The notes beneath the pieces were generated by a model that saw nothing but the letters and a program-made list of their open reading frames with translations, was not told where the DNA came from and did not search any database. A DNA stretch of 64,000 nucleotides from Corynebacterium freiburgense (lineage in GTDB: Bacteria; Actinomycetota; Actinomycetes; Mycobacteriales; Mycobacteriaceae), in assembly GCF_030408815.1 (NCBI RefSeq), contig NZ_CP047355.1, positions 2,046,001-2,110,000 of the forward strand, given 5' to 3'. Shown here piece after piece: positions 55,717 to 64,000 of this stretch. A program made the position numbers and the translations under genes. Position 1 is the stretch's first letter. Every line of letters starts with the position of its first letter.

Positions 55717-56595
55717 ATGCCCGAAAAGCAATCACTGGTCAAGGTCTTTCTCAAACCCGGCTGGGTTATTACCGTATTTATTGTTATTGCCTTTGCCTAT
55801 ATTGCTTTTACCGTCCTGGCCCCGTGGCAGCTCGGCAAAAACGAAGCCACCACCGCCCGCAATGAGCAAATCACCGCCGCATTCGAGCACGAACCCGTCC
55901 CCTACACGCCCGGCTTGGAGGAATGGCGGCGGGTGGAAATCACCGGCACCTACCAACCCGAACACGAAACCATACTGAGGCTTCGGCCCGTAAACTCCAA
56001 ACCCGCCTACCACTCACTTATCCCCTTCACCATAGAAAACGGGCCAACCATTATTTTGAACCGCGGCTACCAAACAGAAGCCGAAGGCCCCAGCTTCGCC
56101 CCACCACCAAGCGAACCAGTCACCATAACCGCCCATATTCGACGCACCGAAACCGGCGTAGACCCCAGTATTACCGCCTCCCTGCCACCACAAGTAAACG
56201 GCATAGACACCAAACAACTCGCCGACATTACCGGACTAGAACTAGAAGACGATTACCTGCAACTTGTGGAGGGCCAACCCGGCGTAATCCAAGCCCTCCC
56301 ACTACCCCAACTAGAAACCGGCCCCTACCTCTCCTACGGCATCCAATGGATCGCCTTTGGCATTATGGCGCCGCTTGGCCTCGGCTACTTTATCTACGCC
56401 GAAATCCGCGAACGCCGCCGCGAAGAACAAGAAAACGCCACCGCCGCCGAGGCTGAACGTATCGACGCCCCCGAGCCCGAGCCAACCCCCCAGCGTAACG
56501 ACGCCCCCACCACCCGCCGACACCACGCACGCTACGGCAACGACCGCGTAGACCACTACCGCAAAATCGCCGAAAAAAACCAAGAACGCTTTTGA
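55717..56595 (+). CDS. SURF1-family oxidase assembly protein
   Basis: A 292-residue membrane protein of the SURF1 family, which helps assemble heme-copper oxidases such as the aa3 enzyme encoded at the left of this window. An N-terminal helix (about 13-33) and a C-terminal helix (GIQWIAFGIMAPLGLGYFIYAEI) flank the extracytoplasmic domain with WRRVEITGTYQPEHE, VNSKPAYHSLIPF and ILNRGY. AAGGAA precedes the ATG. The C-terminal tail is charged and ends HYRKIAEKNQERF. Confidence 0.93.
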   Translation: MPEKQSLVKVFLKPGWVITVFIVIAFAYIAFTVLAPWQLGKNEATTARNEQITAAFEHEPVPYTPGLEEWRRVEITGTYQPEHETILRLRPVNSKPAYHSLIPFTIENGPTIILNRGYQTEAEGPSFAPPPSEPVTITAHIRRTETGVDPSITASLPPQVNGIDTKQLADITGLELEDDYLQLVEGQPGVIQALPLPQLETGPYLSYGIQWIAFGIMAPLGLGYFIYAEIRERRREEQENATAAEAERIDAPEPEPTPQRNDAPTTRRHHARYGNDRVDHYRKIAEKNQERF

Positions 56596-56615
56596 TATTT
56601 TGGGACTGAAAAGCC

Positions 56616-57155
56616 GTGAGACGAGCAACCATTACACTCATAACCCTCGGCACACTTATTGCTGTAATCGCGGCCCTTGCCTGGTATTTCACGCAAGACA
56701 CAATAGAAGACATCAAACAACGCCAACCAGTCACCTACACCCAGGGCCTTGATGAATGGCAACCCGTAACCATCACCGGCACCTATATGCCCCACCACCT
56801 CATACTGATCAATACCCCAAATAACACCCAGCACCTAGTCACCGGATTCAGCATTCCCAATGGCCCCAATATCCTGGTAGACCGCGGTGAAGTTCGTGAA
56901 CAAAACCTTGAACCGCCAACCGAACCCGTAACCATTACCGGCTATATCCGCCACAGCCAACCAGGCACGGGCCCAATCCTAGAAAAATACCCGCCCGAAA
57001 CCGACCGAATAAACACGAAAGCGATTGGTGAAGCGCTGGGTGAGGTGTTTGAGGAGGATTATATTGAGGTTGTTGGGGATGGGGCGGGTTCCTTAAGTCA
57101 CTTGGATACTTCGCGTGGAACGATGCCTAAACATCCACAGCACTCCGTACCGTAA
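56616..57155 (+). CDS. Second SURF1-like protein lacking the C-terminal helix
   Basis: A 179-residue paralogue that follows surf1 by 20 bases (GTG start). It keeps the N-terminal helix and the core pattern (VTYTQGLDEWQPVTITGTYMPHHLIL, FSIPNGPNILVDRG, VTITGYIRHSQPGTGP), which aligns with the first gene, but ends before the second transmembrane helix. It looks like a tandem duplicate whose 3' part was lost or replaced; the base composition changes to lower GC after about 57020. Confidence 0.75.
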   Translation: MRRATITLITLGTLIAVIAALAWYFTQDTIEDIKQRQPVTYTQGLDEWQPVTITGTYMPHHLILINTPNNTQHLVTGFSIPNGPNILVDRGEVREQNLEPPTEPVTITGYIRHSQPGTGPILEKYPPETDRINTKAIGEALGEVFEEDYIEVVGDGAGSLSHLDTSRGTMPKHPQHSVP

Positions 57156-57617
57156 ACCTAACCACGAAAATAAATAAGTGGTCTACCTTCATTCCTGTAA
57201 ACTTTCGTAAAAATATCTTTTCTTACAATGAACACGAACACACAATAGCTAATTACATCAATATTCCAACTAGCTACACGCGGAAGCAGAAATTTAAAAA
57301 CGATTGCCAATCATCAAAAATATATATTAGTAATCGTAGCGTTAAGAAGTTTTGCCAGGCCATAAGTCTCATCAATGACCAACTCAATATCAAATAGACA
57401 TTTTAAAAAATTGAAAATTTTCTCTTACAACTCGGGTTAGTTAACTTACATTTGCAAATATACACTATTCTCAGGAAATCAAGATTTTTAATAAAATCTA
57501 GAACAATCAGAAAGAATTACTAAGTCTCTCCTGATCTACTGGCGGAATTCGCCGCCATGTGAAAATAAGCAACCATCATGCTATGCTTCCTACACCAGTT
57601 CAAAAAAGGAAACTATT
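57156..57617 (+). promoter_or_regulatory. AT-rich upstream region of the Mrr-like gene
   Basis: About 460 bases of AT-rich DNA without a gene. Near the right end TGGCGG (57540-57545) and CCGCCA (57552-57557) form an inverted repeat around AATTCG, upstream of a possible -10 box TATGCT (about 57581) and the ribosome site AAAAGGAA. The base composition change here marks the start of the accessory island. Confidence 0.4.
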
Positions 57618-59336
57618 ATGGCGCGAATTCCGTGGACCACTCTCAGTGGCGAAGACGTTGAGTCAATAGTAGCTTTGCTGATAAATAGCGAATACTATGA
57701 AACGGTGCGAATCACCCCTTCTCAAGGAGATGGCGGAGTTGATATACTACATCGCGATAAATATGGACCTGGAAAAGATGCAGTTTACCAGGTAAAAAAA
57801 TTCTCTACTCAACTAAAGCATGCTCAAAAAAAGCAAATAATAAATTCCATTAAAGCCGTATTGAAAGATCCGCGCTGGAAGTCCCTTCAACTTAATGAGT
57901 GGAATCTTGTCATGCCTCTCGACCCAACCCCCGAGGCACTGGAATGGTTTAATGAAACACTTTCTCAACACGGCTTGACAGGTAACTGGTTAGGAAAAAC
58001 CTACGTTGAGCAATTGGCGGCAAAACATCCACAGGTTATTGACTATTACTTACAGGATAATCGGGAACGAAATGAAAAACTAATAAAAGCTATAATCACT
58101 CTTTCAAGCGCAGGCAACTACACGGATTTATCGCTAAAGGATCAAGTTTGTCAAATTCAATCCGCGATTTCAGCACTTCAGAATGATCCTTTTTATGAGT
58201 TTCAGGTACACCTTGGAAAAGGAGTCCCTCCAATACTTCAAAGTAGACAGATTCCCCACCTAGTAACGTCGACGCTACTCACAGACGCTGAAAACACATC
58301 TTGGGCAATCGTAGATTTTATCGCAAAAACTAGGGAGTCTACTAACATTTCACCAATACAATTTACGGGTGAGTTAAAGACCTCAACCAAAATAGACGAA
58401 TTGAATGCATTTTTTGATTATGGCATTCCATTTTCTGATCTTGAGTTTTCTGGAAGCATTGAAGCCCCCGGAGGTTTTGTCGAACAAATCAATGAAGGAA
58501 AAATTTCACTTTTACCTATTAATAATACATTTGATTCAAGCTCACTATTTCGTTTTTCGATCGAAGATCCTTTTTACAATGAATTAGCCAGTATTAATGT
58601 AATTAAGTCCCAAGTTAATAGCGGAAATAAAGGAATTCATGTAGAATTAGTTGAAGAAAATAAGATATTCAAGATTGAGATTATCGCACCTTATTCCAAC
58701 CCAGATAAATGCACATTCGCACCGATCTTTGAACACAAGTTCATTTTCACACATGATCCTAACGCAGCCTGCGGACTACCTGTAACAACAGTCCAGCAAA
58801 TATACCATTTTCTTACACAGTGCAAACCGCCTAACAAAGGTTACTTTGGTTCACGTCACGCGTGGACAAAAACGAAAGAGGAAATTCAATTCCTCGAACA
58901 AATTTTGGGAATTGATGAAGAATTAGGGAAAACGTTAACTCAACTTGCGTTTTTTATTAAAAATCTTTCGATAATCCAAGAACACACAGCAGAAATCATT
59001 AAAGTACCTGAAATTAAATATATTGATCAGTCCTTGTATTCTAAATGTAGTTTTATTGCTAAACTACTTTCGGAAAAAACTTTAGCGTTTCGCTTCGGAG
59101 AGGAAGAAAGGCTAATTTTCAAGTCACATGACGTCCAAATCTCTGTGACTGAAAAAACCAAGAAGCTCCGACTTGAATTACCACTAAGGTTAGATTTACC
59201 AGGGACTACATTAGACCTCGGATCTTTTAGCTGTTCGGTACTTAATCCTACAATAACTCAGGTGTCAAACATAAATGGAGTTCAAACTTTTGCTGTTGAT
59301 TCTGATAGCAAAACTTACACTTTAGAAATTATTTAG
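57618..59336 (+). CDS. Mrr-type restriction nuclease fused to large unknown domain
   Basis: A 572-residue protein. Residues 1-115 form an Mrr-like PD-(D/E)xK nuclease domain: the acid-bearing helix SGEDVESIVALLI, then QGDGGVDIL (Asp38, Asp42) and VYQVKKFS, where Gln58-Val-Lys60 is the QxK form of the active site. The remaining 450 residues have no family I recognise and look like a mix of helices and beta-rich segments (for example FSCSVLNPTITQV near the end). Low GC and AT-rich codons differ from the core genes. Likely a stand-alone defence or restriction protein. Confidence 0.75.
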   Translation: MARIPWTTLSGEDVESIVALLINSEYYETVRITPSQGDGGVDILHRDKYGPGKDAVYQVKKFSTQLKHAQKKQIINSIKAVLKDPRWKSLQLNEWNLVMPLDPTPEALEWFNETLSQHGLTGNWLGKTYVEQLAAKHPQVIDYYLQDNRERNEKLIKAIITLSSAGNYTDLSLKDQVCQIQSAISALQNDPFYEFQVHLGKGVPPILQSRQIPHLVTSTLLTDAENTSWAIVDFIAKTRESTNISPIQFTGELKTSTKIDELNAFFDYGIPFSDLEFSGSIEAPGGFVEQINEGKISLLPINNTFDSSSLFRFSIEDPFYNELASINVIKSQVNSGNKGIHVELVEENKIFKIEIIAPYSNPDKCTFAPIFEHKFIFTHDPNAACGLPVTTVQQIYHFLTQCKPPNKGYFGSRHAWTKTKEEIQFLEQILGIDEELGKTLTQLAFFIKNLSIIQEHTAEIIKVPEIKYIDQSLYSKCSFIAKLLSEKTLAFRFGEEERLIFKSHDVQISVTEKTKKLRLELPLRLDLPGTTLDLGSFSCSVLNPTITQVSNINGVQTFAVDSDSKTYTLEII

Positions 59337-60045
59337 AATTATTTTTGAAAAAGTTTCGTACTTATACTATTTACGGAGCTCCCGACATTACCCTCTTGAC
59401 ATGATGCATTCTATGCCGAGTAACACCGAAAAGACCTTCACATTGCCCAAGTTGAATTTTTGTTAGTGCACCCAAACATAAACTACTCAACATCTGCATT
59501 TCGGACTGATTTCGTTTTAATGAACTACCCACTGATCATTTTTGTAACCTCGCTTTTCGTCAGCGTAGCCAAACTCTGTCAATCCCGACTTTTGTAGTAG
59601 TTGCTCCCAACACGGAAAATCCCGCCAAAACAACTCCGTTATTGACAATCCCAGTTGTAGCAACTCGAATCACGCCAGCACCGGAGCAAAGCCAATCCTC
59701 AGCAAAGGTAATTTCGAACTGACCAAACAAACTCCTTTTGCACTGCCCAAGTAATTATAAGCCATATTTCGACGCAAGAATGATCAGCATGCGAACAAAC
59801 ACTCCGTAACTGCACTCCGCGGATGCACCCGCGCAGCATCACTCTACACATTGCGGTCCTCACACAATTCAACTTCAGCCAGGTACTCGAGGCACTCCAC
59901 GTTCCTAGTCGTACCCAAACGCCAAAAACCTCACTACCCCCTCTCTATTGATAAAACTTCACCAACGGATAAGATCGCAAATCGGCGAAATCTATGTGTT
60001 CGCAGTGTACGGGGTAGTTTTAGCTTTCACAGAGGTGTTTTAAAT
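59337..60045. other. Intergenic region upstream of EcsC-family gene
   Basis: About 700 bases of mixed composition. A frame extending the EcsC gene upstream to 59851 has no support. No repeat element, RNA gene or integrase site is evident. Confidence 0.45.
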
Positions 60046-60810
60046 ATGCTGAATTTTGAGCAAGCGAAGGTTATGAAGAAGTTCGATACCGCCGCGTTGA
60101 AGGAACTGGCAGCTAGTGGTTTCGATAAGGCGTTGCTGGCACAACAGCCGATTGCGCTCGAGATGGTGGCACGCTTGCGTCGCGTGCACCCCGAAAAGTC
60201 TCCCGAAGAGCTGGTCAAGTTCCTGAATAATACCTATCTGGGAACAATAACTGTTACGGGAACTGGCTCTGGGCTGGCGTCGGTCGTCCCCAATGGTGTT
60301 GTTCAAGTTCCGGTAGCTCTTGCAGACTTTGCGGCTTTCTTAGAATCTTCAGTCTTGTACGTATTGGCACTCGCGGAAATCTATGGCGTAAACGTTGAGG
60401 ATATTGAACGCCGTAGGTTTCTCGTCCTCACGGCACTCCTCGGAGATTCAGGCACAAAAACAGTGACACAGGCTCTGGGTAAGAAAACTGTTCCTTATTG
60501 GAGTAAGACGATCATTAACAAGATTCCAATGGAAATGATCACTAAGGCGAATAAGTTACTAGGCCCACGTTTTATTACAAAATACGGTTCTAAGCAGGGC
60601 ATGCTGGTTTTGGGTAAGCAATTGCCGCTGGCATTAGGTGCCGTTGTCGGCGCTGGAGGAAATGCAACATTCGGCTATATGGTGATTCGTTCGACAAAGA
60701 AGCTCTTGGATTCCCCTCCCGAGAACTGGGATCACTTGGATAGCAATGATTTCGATAGCGTTGATGAGGTCATTGAGGTCGTTGTCGAAGACGCCACAGA
60801 GGGTAACTGA
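60046..60810 (+). CDS. EcsC-family protein
   Basis: A 254-residue protein from the ATG at 60046 with AGAGGTG upstream. It has the EcsC-type core: GTGSGLASVVPNGVVQVPVALADFAAFLESSVLYVLALAEIYGV, then RRRFLVLTALLGDSGTKTVT and a hydrophobic LPLALGAVVGAGGNATFGYM near the C-terminus, with an acidic tail. EcsC proteins associate with membranes but their function is poorly known. Whether it belongs with the flanking nuclease and helicase genes is open. Confidence 0.75.
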   Translation: MLNFEQAKVMKKFDTAALKELAASGFDKALLAQQPIALEMVARLRRVHPEKSPEELVKFLNNTYLGTITVTGTGSGLASVVPNGVVQVPVALADFAAFLESSVLYVLALAEIYGVNVEDIERRRFLVLTALLGDSGTKTVTQALGKKTVPYWSKTIINKIPMEMITKANKLLGPRFITKYGSKQGMLVLGKQLPLALGAVVGAGGNATFGYMVIRSTKKLLDSPPENWDHLDSNDFDSVDEVIEVVVEDATEGN

Positions 60811-60932
60811 AGTCAAAAACAAGATCGCTGACCACGGCTCATCGGCCCCTACTGATCCCCAACCCCCGCCACCCCTCCTCCATTCACACCCTCACGTTCC
60901 CTCCCCCACCGTTATCCAGTTAACATTTCCTC

Positions 60933-63872
60933 ATGCCTGCTTCCTCCTCATCTGCACAAACAAGCAATTCTGCTACACCCCGCTCCCCCTCAATCAATCA
61001 AAATTTCGCCCCTGGCATGATTGTTGAGGTTCGGGATGAGCAATGGCTGGTTACGCATTCCACTAAGTCGCAGGATGGTTGGAAGGTTAAGGTTCGCGGC
61101 ATTTCTGATTACGTCCGTGACACCACAGCAACGTTCTACTCTGCACTGGATGAAATCACGGTTTTTGACCCCACAGATGTGATTTTCACTCCCGATACCA
61201 CCGGTAACTATCAGCGCACCCGCCTTCAACTTGAGGCGGCACTTCGCCAGACTCCGGTTCCGCTGTATCAGCCAGAGTTGTCGGTTGCCACAAAGATGCT
61301 CCTTGATCCGCTTGATTATCAGCTTGATGCTGTGCGCAAGGCTTTGTCGGAAGACAATATTCGTCCACGTATTCTTCTTGCGGATGCTGTGGGCTTGGGC
61401 AAAACTCTTGAGATTGGCATGATTTTGTCGGAGCTCGTTCGTCGGGGGCGCGGCGAACGCATCCTCATTGTCACTCCCAAACATGTGCTCGAGCAGTTCC
61501 AGCAGGAAATGTGGACCCGTTTCGCACTCCCATTCGTTCGCTTGGACTCTCAAGGTATCCAGAAAGTTCGCCAAAAACTCCCCGCTTCACGTAATCCGTT
61601 TACGTATTTTCCACGCGTAATTGTTTCTATGGATACGTTGAAGTCCGCGAAGTACCGTGCGCAGCTTGAAAAGGTCACATGGGATGCTGTTGTAATTGAT
61701 GAGATTCATAACGCCACGAACTTAGGCACCCAAAATAATCAGCTCGCCCGAACACTTGCTCCAACTACAGAGGCACTGATTCTTGCTTCTGCCACGCCAC
61801 ATAATGGTGACCCGGAATCGTTTCGGGAGATTATGCGTCTGCTTGACCCCACTTCGGTTCTCCCGAACGGCGAGATTGACACTAATGCGGCAAAACGTTT
61901 GATTATTCGCCGTCACCGCAATTCTCCTGAGGTCGCTCAGGTGGTCGGCGCGCAGTGGGCTAAACGCGGCGAGCCTCAGAATATTGCTGTCAAGGCGAGT
62001 GCTGAGGAAAACGCGATCGCTGAAGAGCTGTACGCAACCTGGACTAATTCTCCTTCCGGCCCACCATGCTCAGACACACTGTTCCCATGGACGCTGGTCA
62101 AGGCGTTCCTTTCATCACCAAAGGCTCTGCAGGAAACAGTTGAGGGTCGTCTCAAACGGCGTAATGACGCCCCCTCTGCCTCAACTCAGCACGAACGCGA
62201 CGCACTCCAAAAGTTACTGTCATTAGCCGAGGCAACTACCGCCGAGAAATCCGAGAAATTCGCCGCTTTGGTCGATTATCTCCAGACTATCGGCGTGCGG
62301 AAAGGTTCAGATATTCGTGCGGTTGTGTTTTCTGAGCGTGTTGCCACGCTCAATTGGCTTAAACAAAATCTCGAAAAGTACCTTAAGCTCCCCAAAGGTG
62401 CCATCCGTGTTATGCATGGTGGCTTGTCCGATACCGAACAAATGGAACTTGTTGATGAGTTCCGCCGCGAAGATACACCGTTGCGCATCCTGGTTACTGG
62501 CGATGTCGCAAGCGAAGGTGTGAACCTGCACGCTAAATGCCATCACCTCGTTCATTACGATATCCCCTGGTCACTGATCCGTATCCAGCAGCGCAATGGC
62601 CGTATTGATCGTTATGGCCAACAGCACGAACCGCAGATTGCCGCACTAATTCTTGATCCCCAAGATACGAACTTCCCCGGCGAAATGAAGGTGCTTGCTC
62701 GATTGATCGAACGTGAACATGCCGCCAATAAATTACTTGGCGAGGCTGCGCTGCTCATGGGCAAGCACAACGTTAGGGGAGAAGAAGATGTCATTCGTAG
62801 CATTCTCCAGAAGTCACGTGATTTTGATCAGCAGATTCTCACTCCTGAACAGGTATTGGAAAATGCTACTCACACTGTCGGAGTGGCGCTTGATATCGCG
62901 CAACTCATGGCAGCAATGCCAACAGCATCGGCCACTGAACAACCCGCCACCAACGCCCCGAGTTCTGAACACCCCCAAACCCAAATCACCAGCCTCTTCG
63001 CAACCGAAAAGGATTTCCTTACCAGCGCACTCACAGAAGCATTCGAACAAGCAACCGCTCCTCTTGCCAAAAACGGCGTCGCACTCGAGTACGAAAAAGA
63101 GCACCATATCCTTTCATTCAAGCCGCCGAAGGATCTGCAGCGCCGTCTTGATTTTTTGCCGCAGGATTATGTTCAGCACCGCAAAGTGAAGGAAAAGATT
63201 CTTCTTTCAACTACGCCATCACGCGCCCAGGAATTAATTAAGGCGGCATTGCAAACTGGTTCGGAGCATTCTTGGCCATCCGCTCATTTTCTCGGCCCAC
63301 TGCATCCTGTTACCGCGTGGGCAACTGAACGGGCTCTTGCCAAGTTTCCTCGCCGCGAGCTGCCTGCAATCGTTGGCAATGTTGAAGAATTGACATTGTT
63401 AATGATGGCAACTGTCACCAATAGCCTTGGCCAGATTGTGTCGCGTTCGTTTCTTACCGCTTCACCTGCGCAGTTCGAACTTGCGCATATCGAGCCACTT
63501 GAAGACCCCTACACATGGCTGTACCACGTTGGCCTCGGCACAACGGCGTCTAATAGCCAGCTTGCCCAGGTCCCTGAAGATATTGGCACGTTCCTCTCCA
63601 TTGCCATAAGCGGAGCCGAATCCCACACAGATTTCGTTATCGATGCCGCAACGATTCACGCCAATCACCGCATCGAAATATGGAAACAACGGCAACAGGA
63701 ATGGGAAAACCAGCGCAAAGGTATTACGCATGCTTCGCAAACACTGAAAAAGACTTCCGACCTTATTGAACGCGAGCGCAAACTCCTGAACACGCTTTCG
63801 CCAGAACGTCAGCTTATCCGCCCACTCGTTCTTATCACCCCGAACGCACCACACCGAAAGAACCTGATCTAG
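60933..63872 (+). CDS. SNF2-like helicase (DISARM DrmD type)
   Basis: A 979-residue SF2 helicase. Motif I is DAVGLGKTLE (151-160), motif II DEIH in VVIDEIHNATN, motif III LASATPHN, and motifs V/VI GDVASEGVNLH and QQRNGRIDRYGQ. Between and after the helicase lobes lie long helical regions and a charged C-terminal coil (WKQRQQEWENQRKG). The type, and the putative methyltransferase starting four bases later, resemble drmD-drmMI of class 1 DISARM; related helicases also occur in other phage-defence loci. No ribosome site is clear for the ATG; a second Met at residue 29 is possible. Confidence 0.85.
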   Translation: MPASSSSAQTSNSATPRSPSINQNFAPGMIVEVRDEQWLVTHSTKSQDGWKVKVRGISDYVRDTTATFYSALDEITVFDPTDVIFTPDTTGNYQRTRLQLEAALRQTPVPLYQPELSVATKMLLDPLDYQLDAVRKALSEDNIRPRILLADAVGLGKTLEIGMILSELVRRGRGERILIVTPKHVLEQFQQEMWTRFALPFVRLDSQGIQKVRQKLPASRNPFTYFPRVIVSMDTLKSAKYRAQLEKVTWDAVVIDEIHNATNLGTQNNQLARTLAPTTEALILASATPHNGDPESFREIMRLLDPTSVLPNGEIDTNAAKRLIIRRHRNSPEVAQVVGAQWAKRGEPQNIAVKASAEENAIAEELYATWTNSPSGPPCSDTLFPWTLVKAFLSSPKALQETVEGRLKRRNDAPSASTQHERDALQKLLSLAEATTAEKSEKFAALVDYLQTIGVRKGSDIRAVVFSERVATLNWLKQNLEKYLKLPKGAIRVMHGGLSDTEQMELVDEFRREDTPLRILVTGDVASEGVNLHAKCHHLVHYDIPWSLIRIQQRNGRIDRYGQQHEPQIAALILDPQDTNFPGEMKVLARLIEREHAANKLLGEAALLMGKHNVRGEEDVIRSILQKSRDFDQQILTPEQVLENATHTVGVALDIAQLMAAMPTASATEQPATNAPSSEHPQTQITSLFATEKDFLTSALTEAFEQATAPLAKNGVALEYEKEHHILSFKPPKDLQRRLDFLPQDYVQHRKVKEKILLSTTPSRAQELIKAALQTGSEHSWPSAHFLGPLHPVTAWATERALAKFPRRELPAIVGNVEELTLLMMATVTNSLGQIVSRSFLTASPAQFELAHIEPLEDPYTWLYHVGLGTTASNSQLAQVPEDIGTFLSIAISGAESHTDFVIDAATIHANHRIEIWKQRQQEWENQRKGITHASQTLKKTSDLIERERKLLNTLSPERQLIRPLVLITPNAPHRKNLI

Positions 63873-63875
63873 GCC

Positions 63876-64000
63876 ATGGCTACATTCGATTCCATCATAA
63901 ATGTTGAAGAGTGGATTAGTGACCACTACTTCACCACCGATGAAAAAGGCAAGAACTTCACCGCGCAGGTCAAAGCGGCCCACACGCAGTGGAAAGCCGA
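63876..64000 (+). CDS. N-terminus of probable DNA methyltransferase, partial
   Basis: The first 41 codons of a gene that runs off the right edge. The start is four bases after the helicase stop. The text EEWISDHYFTTDEKGKNFTA resembles the N-terminus of large PglX/Eco57I-like adenine methyltransferases that follow such helicases. The assignment rests on this short segment and on context only. Confidence 0.5.
   Translation, partial: MATFDSIINVEEWISDHYFTTDEKGKNFTAQVKAAHTQWKA

Overview
The window is a chromosomal segment of a Corynebacterium. The evidence is gene content and order that match the core genome of the C. glutamicum / C. diphtheriae group as I remember it: ctaE-qcrCAB and ctaF-ctaC, the ltsA-type asparagine synthetase, erpA, cobU-cobT-cobS, ilvE, pepA, sucB with three lipoyl domains, lipB/lipA, glnA, hmuO, glnE, glnA2, a CYTH-CHAD protein, a galactokinase-like gene, rnpB, RNase H/CobC, Nif3, cobC, a LMW tyrosine phosphatase and SURF1. 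GTG starts are frequent and many genes overlap by 4 bases. I cannot name the species.

Layout. 1-5955 (minus): respiratory bc1 complex and aa3 oxidase genes. 6485-18912: ltsA (cell-wall amidation), Fe-S carrier, late cobalamin assembly genes, branched-chain aminotransferase, leucyl aminopeptidase, E2 acyltransferase and lipB. 18937-26407: an accessory block that separates lipB from lipA. It holds a MarR regulator, a flavin reductase/monooxygenase/OsmC operon facing an SsuABC-like importer (probably organosulfur uptake and desulfurisation), a sortase-like membrane protein, a YjdM/PhnA protein and a second MarR regulator with three phased palindromic sites. 26542-33320: lipA, DUF4191, an AspT-like transporter, an RDD protein and glnA. 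33403-35482: a 2-kb AT-rich stretch without convincing genes, then an OhrR-like regulator and anaerobic ribonucleotide reductase nrdDG with a structured leader. 39084-45236: hmuO, glnE and glnA2, which with glnA form the glutamine synthetase set and its adenylyltransferase. 45299-57155: a regulator, polyphosphate-type CYTH-CHAD protein, degenerate galactokinase, rnpB, the RNase H cluster, phosphatase and two SURF1 genes. 57618-64000: a lower-GC defence-like island with an Mrr-type nuclease fused to a large unknown domain, an EcsC-family protein, a SNF2-like helicase and the start of a probable DNA methyltransferase; the last two resemble the start of a class 1 DISARM locus.

The most unusual signal is in the intergenic DNA. 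Three copies of an element exactly 188 bp long, each with three 44-bp imperfect palindromes at fixed spacing, lie at 28644-28831, 40368-40555 (inverted) and 50245-50432. Two copies of a related 118-bp element with two 45-bp palindromes lie at 8509-8626 and 12570-12687 (inverted). Every copy lies downstream of a stop codon and is oriented with the gene it follows. I do not recognise either family.
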